A stretch of DNA of 55,456 nucleotides, taken from Planctomycetota bacterium (GTDB lineage: Bacteria; Planctomycetota; UBA8108; JACQVS01). Below, in pieces: positions 42,697 to 50,473 of this stretch. The stretch spans positions 1 through 55,456 of the forward strand of contig JACQVS010000060.1 in assembly GCA_016209605.1 (NCBI GenBank), written 5' to 3'. Each line of letters begins with the position of its first letter. Positions within the stretch are counted from its first letter, which is position 1. The notes under the pieces are model-generated. The model saw only the letters and a list, made by a program, of their open reading frames with translations. It was not told the DNA's origin and ran no database searches. The position numbers and the translations under genes are program-made.

Positions 42697-43257
42697 TCAG
42701 CATTTTAGGAGGTGATCCAGTTTCTTTCGTAACGTCGCCCGGGCTCTAAACAGCCGGGACTCGATGGCGTTCACCGAGTCGCCGGTGATCTCGGCAATTT
42801 CCTTGTAGGACAGCCCTTCCATGTGCTTCAAGGCGATCACCAGGCGGTCCGCCTCCGGCAGGCCGCGGATCGCCTCGAGAATCTTGTTGCGGAACTCTTC
42901 CTTGAGCACCAGGTCCTCCGCCGAGTTCAAGCCCAGCGACTCCGATTCTGCCGAGCCGAAAGTCGAATCGGGGGGAATCGACCAGAAGCTCTTCCGCTGG
43001 CGGACGTAATCGATGGTTTTCGATTTGACGATCCCCGCCAGCCATACTTTGAACTTGCCGGGGTCCCTGAGAGACCGCAAGCTCGAGTACGCTTTCAAGA
43101 AGGCCTCCTGGACGAGGTCCTCGGCCATTTGAAAATCGCCGCAGATCGCGTAACTCAGCGCTCCGGCCAGCCGGTTGTACTTTTTGACCAGCCCGTTAAA
43201 GGCTTGAATATCTCCTGACAGCACGCGCTGAACCAGTTGACGATCCTCTTTGTCCAT
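42697..43257 (-). CDS. ECF sigma factor
   Basis: 186 residues from ATG 43257, which has GGAG about seven bases upstream; the open frame continues to 43320 without a better site. Region 2: FNGLVKKYNRLAGALSYAIC, DFQMAEDLVQEAFLKAYSSL, FKVWLAGIVKSKTIDYVRQR. Region 4: IRGLPEADRLVIALKHMEGL, SYKEIAEITGDSVNAIESRL, FRARATLRKKL. The usual length and a textbook RpoE-like layout. It is followed by the FecR-type anti-sigma gene 19 bp downstream, forming a sigma/anti-sigma operon, probably autoregulated from a promoter in 43258-43442. Confidence 0.92.
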   Translation of the reverse strand: MDKEDRQLVQRVLSGDIQAFNGLVKKYNRLAGALSYAICGDFQMAEDLVQEAFLKAYSSLRSLRDPGKFKVWLAGIVKSKTIDYVRQRKSFWSIPPDSTFGSAESESLGLNSAEDLVLKEEFRNKILEAIRGLPEADRLVIALKHMEGLSYKEIAEITGDSVNAIESRLFRARATLRKKLDHLLKC

Positions 43258-43325
43258 TGGGGCTCCGTCAGGAAGGCCGATCCCAACACTCCGGTTCGGC
43301 CTTCGCAACAGCTCTTTCAACTTCG

Positions 43326-43349
43326 AGCCTGGCCTGATAAATCCAGGCT
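43326..43349 (-). terminator. Hairpin downstream of rsgA
   Basis: AGCCTGG (43326-43332) pairs with CCAGGCT (43343-43349) around a 10-base loop. It lies about 95 bp after the rsgA stop on the minus strand and before the sigma gene. No strong T-run follows, so termination is weakly supported. Confidence 0.35.
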
Positions 43350-43442
43350 AGCCCGTCATTCAAGACGAATTTTAACAGGCTTTTCTTGCATTTAAAATAG
43401 CGCCGAATTGAGCCCGAAAAAGATCCTGGCGGGCTGCCCAGC

Positions 43443-44504
43443 TCATTTCACTAGCCCTCTCAGAATTTGCAAATAATTCTGGTACCTCAACTTGGAAACC
43501 GCCCCCTCCTCCAGCGCCGGTTTCAGGGCGCAGCCGGGCTCGGCTTGGTGGAGGCAGTCCTGGAAACGGCACTGGCTGATAAACGGCCGGAACTCCGGGT
43601 AGCAGCGCCCCAAGTCGGCGGGCTGCATGTCCCCCAGGCCGAACTCCCGGAATCCCGGGGTGTCGGCCACCCATCCTCCCCCTTTCAGCCTCAGGAAGCG
43701 GGCCATGGAGGTGGTGTGGCGGCCCTTGCCGGTCCAGGCATTGACCTCGCCGATTTTCAAACGAAGCTCCGGCTGCAGGGCATTGAGCAGGGTGCTCTTG
43801 CCGACCCCGGAGTGGCCCGAGAAGACGCTTTTCTTCTCCTTCAACCGCTGCCGCAGCTCGTCAATCCCCTGCTGGTAAAGGGCGCTGGTGTAAAGCACCG
43901 GAACGTTGAGCCCCCGGTAAACGGCGGCTTCAGCATCGAGGCCGCTCCGCTCCGGCGAGCCTTCCGCAGCCAGGTCGATCTTGTTGATGACGATCAAGGG
44001 ATCGAAGCCTTGCCGCTCCGCCACCGCCAGCAGGCGGTCGGCGAGCGCCCACCGGGGCGCCGGGCTGACGGCGAGCACCACCACCAGCAAATCGAGGTTG
44101 GCTACGATCGTCTGGTGCTGGCGCTCATCTTCCTCCGAAACGCGCAGCAGCTGGTTTTTCCGGGGCAGCACCTCCTCGAGCACCCCCCCGCCGCCGGCCA
44201 CCGGCCGGAGGCAGACCCGGTCCCCGGCCACCGGCTTTTCGTTGCCCCGCAAGCGGCCGCGGATCGAGCAGTCCAATTCCCCCTCCGGCGTCGCCACCTG
44301 GTAGCACCCCCTCGAGCGGCTGAGCACCACGCCCTCGAGGACCGGGCAGGCGGCGGTCAGCGCCCGAACTTTCTTGCCTGTCACCCGCCGTTTCGGCTTG
44401 CCGCGGCACGGCCTCCGCCCCGCTTCCTCGTCAAAAGCCCGTTTGGCATGATCGTCCTCGAAAGCCGGATCACCGTAGGGAGGCCTGAGCCGCTTCGAGG
44501 TCAT
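43443..44504 (-). CDS. rsgA: Ribosome small-subunit GTPase RsgA
   Basis: 353 residues. The start is ATG 44504, overlapping the purB stop by four bases (ATGA). The order of domains is an OB fold (about 60-125; EGVVLSRSRGCYQVATPEGE), then a circularly permuted GTPase with NKIDLAA (G4) before GHSGVGKSTLLNAL (G1) and VADTPGFREFGL (G3), and a C-terminal zinc motif CRFQDCLHQAEPGC. RsgA checks late 30S assembly and is stimulated by the ribosome. The N-terminal 50 residues are basic and low in complexity, longer than in E. coli. Coupled to purB, an arrangement of two housekeeping genes. Confidence 0.95.
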   Translation of the reverse strand: MTSKRLRPPYGDPAFEDDHAKRAFDEEAGRRPCRGKPKRRVTGKKVRALTAACPVLEGVVLSRSRGCYQVATPEGELDCSIRGRLRGNEKPVAGDRVCLRPVAGGGGVLEEVLPRKNQLLRVSEEDERQHQTIVANLDLLVVVLAVSPAPRWALADRLLAVAERQGFDPLIVINKIDLAAEGSPERSGLDAEAAVYRGLNVPVLYTSALYQQGIDELRQRLKEKKSVFSGHSGVGKSTLLNALQPELRLKIGEVNAWTGKGRHTTSMARFLRLKGGGWVADTPGFREFGLGDMQPADLGRCYPEFRPFISQCRFQDCLHQAEPGCALKPALEEGAVSKLRYQNYLQILRGLVK

Positions 44505-45937
44505 ACCTTGACGTCCCACTTCAAGCCGGCAAGCCGGTTGTAGCCGGAAAGCACGGGATCGACTTCCTCGGCAAAGAACTCCTTCACCTGCTCCGGCGCC
44601 CGCCCGTAGTACTGGGCCGGATCGAGGACCGCATCGAGCTGCTCTCGCACCGCGGCGAAGGCTGGGTCATCCTGGAGACGTTCAACGAGGCCCTTGCCCG
44701 CGATCCCGGAGCGCCGCGCCTCCTGGACCTCCATGGAGTGCACCCGCAGGCGCTCGTGCAGATTCTGGCGGTCGCCGCCGCGGCGGACGGCGAGAAGCAG
44801 CAGGTTTTCAACGGCCATGAACGGCAGCTCCTCCCGGACCCGGCGGCGGATCACCTCCGGATAGACCACCAGGCCGCGCATGACGTGGTTGGCCAGGACA
44901 AGAATGGCATCGACCGCGAGGAAGGTCTGGGGGATGCTGAGGCGGCGGTTGGCGGAGTCATCCAGCGTCCGCTCGAACCACTGGGTGGCGCCGATCCAGG
45001 CGGCGTTTTGTGATTCGCAGATCCCCCACTTGGCGAGGGAGCTGATGCGCTCGAGCTTCATGGGATTGCGCTTGTAAGGCATGGCCGACGAGCCCACCTG
45101 CGCCTTGCCAAAGGGCTCCTCGAGCTCCCCCAGCCCTTGCAGCAGCCGGAGGTCGTTCGAGAACTTGTGCGCCGACACCGCCACCCCGGCCACGGCCTGA
45201 AGCGCCTGCGCATCGAGCTTGCGCGTGTAGGTCTGGCCGGTGATGCGGAAGCTGTCCTTGAAGCCCATGCGCTCGGCGACGCGGCGGTCGAGATCCTTGA
45301 CCTTCCCCCCCTCGCCGTTGAAAAGCTTCATGAAGCTGGCTTGCGTGCCCGTGGCCCCCTTGGCCCCTCGGAAGCGCAGCTCGGACCTCACCCGGCTGAT
45401 CTCCTGGAAATCGATGAGAAAATCCTGCGCCCACATGGCGGCCCGCTTGCCGACGGTGGTCAACTGCGCGGGCTGAAAGTGCGTGTAGGCGAGCGCCGGC
45501 CGGTCGGCGTGCTCCAGGGCGAAGTTCTTCAAGGCCAAGAGCAGGGCGGCGAGCTTCTCCGCCAGGATCGCCAGGCCATCGCGCATCAAGATCAAATCGG
45601 CGTTGTCAGTGACGTAGCAGCTGGTCGCCCCCAGGTGGATGATGCCCCGCGCTCGGGGGCACTGCTCACCGTAAGCGTGGATGTGCGCCATGACATCGTG
45701 CCGCAGCTCCTCCTCGAGGGCCGCCACCCGGGCGTACGGGATGTCATCTTGATGGCGGCGCAGCTCCTCGATCTGCTCCCGGCTGATCTCCAGGCCGAGC
45801 TCCGCTTCCACCTCCGCCAGAGCCACCCACAGCCGGCGCCAGGTCTGGTAGCGCCGGTCCGAGGAAAAGTTCTGGAGCATGGCGGCGCTGGCATAGCGCT
45901 CGCAGAGGGGGTTCTGATAAATCGAAGTGTCGGTCAT
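44501..45937 (-). CDS. purB: Adenylosuccinate lyase
   Basis: 478 residues, an eukaryote-type-length PurB. The superfamily signature VGSSAMPYKRNPMKLER (residues 281-297) is intact. Other active-site blocks are IIHLGATSCYVTDNADL, LAYTHFQPAQLTTVGKRA and GAKGATGTQASFMKLF. The enzyme cleaves SAICAR and adenylosuccinate, releasing fumarate, in purine synthesis and the purine nucleotide cycle; it is a cytoplasmic homotetramer. ATG at 45937. It is divergent from the gene at 46103, with structured repeat copy 3 starting ten bases upstream of the start, that is, in the leader or promoter. Confidence 0.96.
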   Translation of the reverse strand: MTDTSIYQNPLCERYASAAMLQNFSSDRRYQTWRRLWVALAEVEAELGLEISREQIEELRRHQDDIPYARVAALEEELRHDVMAHIHAYGEQCPRARGIIHLGATSCYVTDNADLILMRDGLAILAEKLAALLLALKNFALEHADRPALAYTHFQPAQLTTVGKRAAMWAQDFLIDFQEISRVRSELRFRGAKGATGTQASFMKLFNGEGGKVKDLDRRVAERMGFKDSFRITGQTYTRKLDAQALQAVAGVAVSAHKFSNDLRLLQGLGELEEPFGKAQVGSSAMPYKRNPMKLERISSLAKWGICESQNAAWIGATQWFERTLDDSANRRLSIPQTFLAVDAILVLANHVMRGLVVYPEVIRRRVREELPFMAVENLLLLAVRRGGDRQNLHERLRVHSMEVQEARRSGIAGKGLVERLQDDPAFAAVREQLDAVLDPAQYYGRAPEQVKEFFAEEVDPVLSGYNRLAGLKWDVKV

Positions 45938-45946
45938 GGTTCACCC

Positions 45947-46027
45947 TATAATGCGGGCTTCGCCCGCAACCGAGCTATCCGCAAATTCTCCGCATCTTGC
46001 GGAGAATTTGCGGAGGAAGAATTTAAT
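45947..46027 (-). repeat. Two-hairpin structured repeat, copy 3
   Basis: The same element as at 18083 and 20371, in the opposite orientation. Stem 1 is 16 bp and perfect (45978-45993 with 45999-46014; TCCGCAAATTCTCCGC and its complement, loop ATCTT). The conserved CCGAGCTATCC and GCGGGC-TTC-GCCCGC follow. It lies in the purB / 46103 divergent promoter region. Confidence 0.87.
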
Positions 46028-46102
46028 ATCCTGGGCATTTCAGCACCATCAGATTCCCCCGGACCTTCAAAGTCAAGCGATCGAATTGCCGATAAAAAAG
46101 AC

Positions 46103-47908
46103 ATGTTTCCGAGCCACCGATTCGCCCGCGGCGCCTGGCTTTCAGGCGCCCTGGCCGCGGCGGCCGGCGCTTTCCTTCACGCCGCGGTCGCCGACGTCAT
46201 TTACCTGAAAAATGGCAACCAGATCCAAGGCGAGATCCAGGTCCGGGGGGACCAGACGGTCACCGTCCGCTTTCCCGGCGGCACCTTGACCATCCCGGCG
46301 CGCGACATCCTCAAGATCGAGAGCGAAAGCCGCCTCAATTACCTGCTTTCCGAGGCCGAGAAGCACATCAACCGGGAGGATTATGCCGGGGCCATCCTCC
46401 TTTTTCAATCCGCCCTGAAGGAGGGGGAGGGCTGCCAGCGGGCCCGGGACGGGCTCCTCAAGGCCCATGAGAGCCTGGGGCGGCAACTCGAGGAGGCGCG
46501 CCGCCTCGAGGAGGCCCGGCAGGCCTATCAGGCGGTTCTCGAAATCCATCCCCGGCATGCCGCCGCCCGGGCGGCCCTGGCGAAGATCGAGCGCGAGCTC
46601 GAGCAGGCGGCCGCGGATGAAAAGCTGGGAGCGGAAGAAATCGACCGCGGCGACGTCTTGAAAGGCTTCAATCGCCTCTGCCGGCTCTACCAGCAGTTTC
46701 CGGAGCGCCAGAGCCGCCTCGCCCCCTTGCTCGGCAAGGCCTCCCTGGCCCTGGGCCACGCCGAGTTCCGGCGGGGGAGCTGGCGGACGGCCGAAACACG
46801 CTACCTGGAGGCCATCGAGTACCAGCCCGACCTGGTGCCCCAGATGGCCGCGCCTTACGCCGCCTTGAAGATCCGCGAGCTCGAGCCGCTCATCGTCTCC
46901 AGCAAGTTCCTGGAGCTGCTGAAAGGGTCCGAGGAGGCTCTTGAAATCGTCCCCGCCAGCGACATCCTCAACTACTTCCGCGGCCTGGCCCTCGAGGGGA
47001 CCGGCCGGCTGGAAGACGCCGCCGCCGTCTACCGCCGGCTGAGCGGTGAGAGCGACTCCGGTAAAAAAAAGAGTGGGATTGACCTCCTGCGCCGCGCCGC
47101 CGAGGCCCGGATCCTGGCCAGCCTCGAGAAGGGGACGGAAAATACCGATCCGGCCAAGGCTGCCGCCTCTAATAGCGCCGCCGCCGCGGTGCTGCCGGGC
47201 GACTTCCGCGAAACCGCCAGCGAGCACTTCGTGGTCTACCACCGCAACTTCCCGCTGGGGGAGGAAGTGGCCGCTGTCGCCGAGGACATCTACCTGCGGC
47301 TGTTTGAAGAGCTGGGCGTGAAGACCCACTGGCACAAGCCCTGCCGGATCTACCTCTACCCGACCCAGGAGGAATTCATCGCCGCCACCGGGCGCCACAA
47401 CTGGACGGGAGGTTCCCACCAGATCCTCAAACGGCTGGGAACTCTTTCCGACCACCGCATCGACTCTTTTCAAACCCAGCCCCGCTTGACCGCCTGCATC
47501 ATCCCTCACGAGGTGGCCCATGCCATGCTGGCCCATCGCCTGCGCTACCAGGGGGAGATCCCGCTCTGGCTCAACGAGGGCTACGCCATCCACGCGGAGC
47601 CGGCCTTCGTCCATCGCCACTACCGGAGCGCGACGGTGCAAGCGCACAAGATCGACAAGCTCCCCAGGCTGGCCGAGTTCATCCGGCTCAACGACTATCC
47701 GGGCGATGACGAGGTGAAGTTGTTTTACGCTCAGAGCTACTGCCTCGCCCATTTCCTCATCGAGGAAAAGGGGATGGAGGTTTTCCTGAATTTCGCCGAG
47801 GAGCTGTCCCTGGACCCCGGCTCCCTGGAAGGTCTGCTCAAGCGCCACTACGGGATCGAGACGGTCAAGGCCCTGGAAACGCTCTGGCTCGGCGAGCTGC
47901 TGCGCTGA
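46103..47908 (+). CDS. Exported TPR protein with gluzincin-like (peptidase MA) domain
   Basis: 601 residues, ATG 46103; the much longer open frame upstream is antisense shadow of purB. A signal peptide (residues 1-28) is followed by a small beta module (VIYLKNGNQIQGEIQVRGDQ, TLTIPARDILKIES) also seen in the protein at 31909. TPR-type helices span about 80-360. The C-terminal domain (about 375-601) has FVVYHRN, IYLYPTQEEFIAATG, and the metalloprotease motif HEVAH (His469, Glu470, His473) with a downstream WLNEGYA (Glu492), the gluzincin arrangement. It therefore may be an active zinc peptidase in the periplasm or envelope; the substrate is unknown. The ribosome binding site is weak (AAAAAG). 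Confidence 0.83.
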   Translation: MFPSHRFARGAWLSGALAAAAGAFLHAAVADVIYLKNGNQIQGEIQVRGDQTVTVRFPGGTLTIPARDILKIESESRLNYLLSEAEKHINREDYAGAILLFQSALKEGEGCQRARDGLLKAHESLGRQLEEARRLEEARQAYQAVLEIHPRHAAARAALAKIERELEQAAADEKLGAEEIDRGDVLKGFNRLCRLYQQFPERQSRLAPLLGKASLALGHAEFRRGSWRTAETRYLEAIEYQPDLVPQMAAPYAALKIRELEPLIVSSKFLELLKGSEEALEIVPASDILNYFRGLALEGTGRLEDAAAVYRRLSGESDSGKKKSGIDLLRRAAEARILASLEKGTENTDPAKAAASNSAAAAVLPGDFRETASEHFVVYHRNFPLGEEVAAVAEDIYLRLFEELGVKTHWHKPCRIYLYPTQEEFIAATGRHNWTGGSHQILKRLGTLSDHRIDSFQTQPRLTACIIPHEVAHAMLAHRLRYQGEIPLWLNEGYAIHAEPAFVHRHYRSATVQAHKIDKLPRLAEFIRLNDYPGDDEVKLFYAQSYCLAHFLIEEKGMEVFLNFAEELSLDPGSLEGLLKRHYGIETVKALETLWLGELLR

Positions 47909-47964
47909 CCACCCCCCATATCACTCCCCGCGCCCAAAAAACCAAAGTTTATGCCAGCAGATCC

Positions 47965-47993
47965 TTGACGGAAGCGGATTTATTTCTTATAGT
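47965..47993 (+). promoter_or_regulatory. Sigma-70-type promoter for the gene at 48194
   Basis: TTGACG (47965-47970), 17-bp spacer, TATAGT (47988-47993). Spacing is optimal and both hexamers are near consensus. It predicts a 5' leader of about 195 nt before the start at 48194. The gap 47909-48193 holds no ORF I support. Confidence 0.6.
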
Positions 47994-48030
47994 TGTCAAT
48001 TGAGCAGATTTTGGGTCTTGATTTAATGGA

Positions 48031-48065
48031 AGGCCGATTGCTAAATTGTACCCTGAGATCGGCCT
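48031..48065 (+). other. Hairpin in the mRNA leader
   Basis: AGGCCGAT (48031-48038) pairs perfectly with ATCGGCCT (48058-48065) around a 19-base loop, about 40 nt after the predicted transcription start. It may stabilise the leader or be regulatory; no known riboswitch is recognised. Confidence 0.4.
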
Positions 48066-48193
48066 GCGTTGATATCCAGAATTTATCATTGATTTCTGAA
48101 TGGAGTTGTAATTTTCCCTCTGGGTCATCGGGAGTGACTCGGCGCGGGAACAAGGTCGTTGATTCTTTCGTTTCGGTCTTTTTAGGAGGAAAA

Positions 48194-49264
48194 ATGAGAC
48201 AGTCCGTACTCTCGCTGGCGGTGGTGGTGGGTATTGTTCTTTTGGGTCGAACCAGCTTCGGGCAGATCAAGTTCAACCTGGGCTTCAAGCTTGAGAATCT
48301 GGATGGCAACCCCTTGGCTTGCGACGGCAAGATCACGGGTTCCCCAGGCTCGAAAGTGAAGTTCAATGTGTTCGGGACGCTGACCCAGTCGGACTTCGAA
48401 GCGGGCAAGGGGGCCTCGGGATTTTCCATTGGCTACCGGGCCGAAAACGTCCATCTTCTCGGCGTGCCTGGAGCCAGCGTCAGCAATACTTGCTCGGACG
48501 CCGCCACTGCTTGCCCTCTCCTGGGCGGCGCCCCTTGCCCCGACGGCGAAACTAGCGCCACTTGCGCCAACGGCGATCAAACCACCGCGGCGAGCGGCGC
48601 CTCCTGCGGCAGCGGCGAGGTGGTCATCCCCATCACCGAGTTCTTCTGCTCGGCCTCGACGGTCGATCCTGCCAAGTCTCCTGAAAGCGGCCCTCTGGCC
48701 GGCAGCCCCCAGGGTGAAGGCTATGTCGATGGCCTCGCCTTCCTGATCGGCAAGTCGATCGCGGGGAACAGCACCTCCACCGTCGGCAAGGTCCAGGCGG
48801 AAGTGACCATCCCCGACAGCGGCAGCGCGGAGGCGCGGCTCTTCTGGGCCGACGGCCTGCAAGGCTCCGGCCAGCCGGTCAAGAACGGCATCACCTCCGG
48901 CGGCAAGACCATCGATGTGGCCACCGGCCGCTTGACCTTGGGGGAGTGCCGCCTCACCCTCGAGGTCCTCCGGGCGATCCAGCGCCCCGGCGATGCCGAC
49001 CAGAACGGCGAGCTGGAGCTGACCGATGTGCAGAGGCTGCTGGCCCATCTCTTCCACAGCGATCCGCCGGATCTTCCCTGCGAGAACAAAACCATTTACA
49101 GCCCCGGCAACAAGAAGCTTTTTGACGCCAACGGCGATGGCGAAATTGACATCTCGGACCCCATCCACAACCTCTATCACATCTTCCTCGGCGGGCCGGC
49201 GCACGTCCTCGGCACCGCGTGCGTCGAGATCCCCGGCTGCCCGCCCAACCCCCTCTGCCTGTGA
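48194..49264 (+). CDS. Secreted protein with cysteine-tailed dockerin-like C-terminus (paralogue 1)
   Basis: 356 residues; AGGAGG four bases before ATG 48194. The signal peptide ends near TSFGQ. The N-terminal domain (about 24-250) is beta-rich; KVKFNVFGTLTQSDFEAGKG and GFSIGYRAENVHLL have the look of a cohesin-type sandwich. It contains a Cys-rich insert of about 37 residues (SNTCSDAATACPLLGGAPC and following) absent from paralogue 2. The C-terminus is a double EF-hand module (DADQNGELELTDVQRLLAHL, FDANGDGEIDISDPIHNL) ending in GTACVEIPGCPPNPLC. About 45% or more identical by eye to the gene at 49485 in large blocks (PVKNGITSGGKT, LTLGEC). Extracellular or surface protein; function unknown. 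Confidence 0.82.
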   Translation: MRQSVLSLAVVVGIVLLGRTSFGQIKFNLGFKLENLDGNPLACDGKITGSPGSKVKFNVFGTLTQSDFEAGKGASGFSIGYRAENVHLLGVPGASVSNTCSDAATACPLLGGAPCPDGETSATCANGDQTTAASGASCGSGEVVIPITEFFCSASTVDPAKSPESGPLAGSPQGEGYVDGLAFLIGKSIAGNSTSTVGKVQAEVTIPDSGSAEARLFWADGLQGSGQPVKNGITSGGKTIDVATGRLTLGECRLTLEVLRAIQRPGDADQNGELELTDVQRLLAHLFHSDPPDLPCENKTIYSPGNKKLFDANGDGEIDISDPIHNLYHIFLGGPAHVLGTACVEIPGCPPNPLCL

Positions 49265-49295
49265 GCGCTGCCTGAGCGCGGGCAAGTCCCCGATT

Positions 49296-49353
49296 GAAAA
49301 AGCGGGCCCCGGGCCAAAATTTTTCCAAAATTCTGGCCGGGGCCCGCTTTTTC
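49296..49353 (+). terminator. Intrinsic-type terminator hairpin between the two paralogues
   Basis: GAAAAAGCGGGCCCCGGGCCA (49296-49316, one bulged G) pairs with TGGCCGGGGCCCGCTTTTTC (49334-49353), ending in a T-run. It lies 32 bp after the stop of paralogue 1 and works on either strand. No -35/-10 pair stands out in the rest of 49354-49484. Confidence 0.75.
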
Positions 49354-49484
49354 AGTTCCAGATTTTGAAATTGTCCGTAAAATTGGATTGGTTGGTGCGA
49401 TACGTGAGCGCCCGATCTGTCAAGCTGCCAACTTGGAATATCAATATCATGAATGAGGAACTGCCGAGTTAAAAGGAGGAAAAA

Positions 49485-50435
49485 ATGAAACGGTCTGTGA
49501 TTTGGTTTGCCGCGCTTGCCATCATTTTATTTGGGATTGGATCGGCCCGGGCTCAGACCCACTTCACCATGGGCTTCACGCTCCCGGAAGGGACGGCCTG
49601 TGGCGGGGAAATTTCTGGCGCCCCGGGGGAAAAGAGGCAAATCGATGTCATCGGCACCATCACCCAATCCGACTTCGTCGCCGGCAAAGGGGCCGCGGGC
49701 TGGTCGGTCGGCTTCCGCGGCGAGAACCTGGAATTCGTGAAAGACACGGCCGCCAGCGGCGCCTCCTGCGGCACCGGCGAAGTCATCATCCCCGTTCCCG
49801 AGTTCTTCTGCTCCATCGGCCTGATCGACCCGACCAAGGATCCGGAGAGCGGCCCCCTCCACGGCAAGGGCCCCCAAGGTCAAGGCGTGGTCGACGGCCT
49901 GGCCCTGGTCATCGGCAAATCGTTCCAGGGGAACGGCACCTTCAACATCATCAAGGTGAAAGCCGAACTCACCTTCCCCAATGAGGGCTCCACGCCTGTC
50001 AAGCTGCAGTGGATCGACGGCCTTCAGGGGCTTGGCCAACCGGTCAAGAACGGCATCACCTCCGGCGGCAAGACCGTCGATGTCAATTCCGATCCGGCTT
50101 TGGGCAAGCTCACCCTGGGCGAGTGCACGCTGACCCTCAAGGTCGCTGAGGCCAAGCAAAAGCCGGGCGACATGTCTCAAGATGGCAAGCTGGACCTCGA
50201 TGACGCCGTCCAGCTGCTCGAGTACATGTTCAGGGGAGAGCACACGCTGCCCTGCGCGGGCGACATTTACAGCGCCGCCAACCGAGCCCTTCTGGATGCG
50301 AACGGCGACGGCGAAGTGGATGTTTCGGATGTCGCGTACAACCTCAGAACCCAGTTCCTGGCCGGGCCGCCGCACGTCGGTGGCGTGGCTTGTAAGGCCA
50401 TTGCCGGCTGTCCGGGGATTCCGACCTGCCAATAA
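49485..50435 (+). CDS. Secreted protein with cysteine-tailed dockerin-like C-terminus (paralogue 2)
   Basis: 316 residues; AAAGGAGG precedes ATG 49485 with the same spacing as in paralogue 1. The signal peptide ends near GSARAQ. The beta-rich domain (about 24-215; RQIDVIGTITQSDFVAGKGA, GWSVGFRGENLEFV, AASGASCGTGEVIIPVPEFF) matches paralogue 1 without its Cys-rich insert. The C-terminus has DMSQDGKLDLDDAVQLLEYM and LDANGDGEVDVSDVAYNL, then GVACKAIAGCPGIPTC. Tandem duplication is evident. The two copies have separate ribosome binding sites and a terminator between them, so they can be expressed independently. Confidence 0.82.
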   Translation: MKRSVIWFAALAIILFGIGSARAQTHFTMGFTLPEGTACGGEISGAPGEKRQIDVIGTITQSDFVAGKGAAGWSVGFRGENLEFVKDTAASGASCGTGEVIIPVPEFFCSIGLIDPTKDPESGPLHGKGPQGQGVVDGLALVIGKSFQGNGTFNIIKVKAELTFPNEGSTPVKLQWIDGLQGLGQPVKNGITSGGKTVDVNSDPALGKLTLGECTLTLKVAEAKQKPGDMSQDGKLDLDDAVQLLEYMFRGEHTLPCAGDIYSAANRALLDANGDGEVDVSDVAYNLRTQFLAGPPHVGGVACKAIAGCPGIPTCQ

Positions 50436-50473
50436 AGTTTCTATTTGCGGGTAATTTCGTAAAATTTAGGTTG

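Noticed and set aside
45137..46102. Upstream extension of the gluzincin-like gene by 322 codons
   Set aside because: The extension is antisense to purB, whose active-site signature is clear, and the signal peptide begins at 46103.
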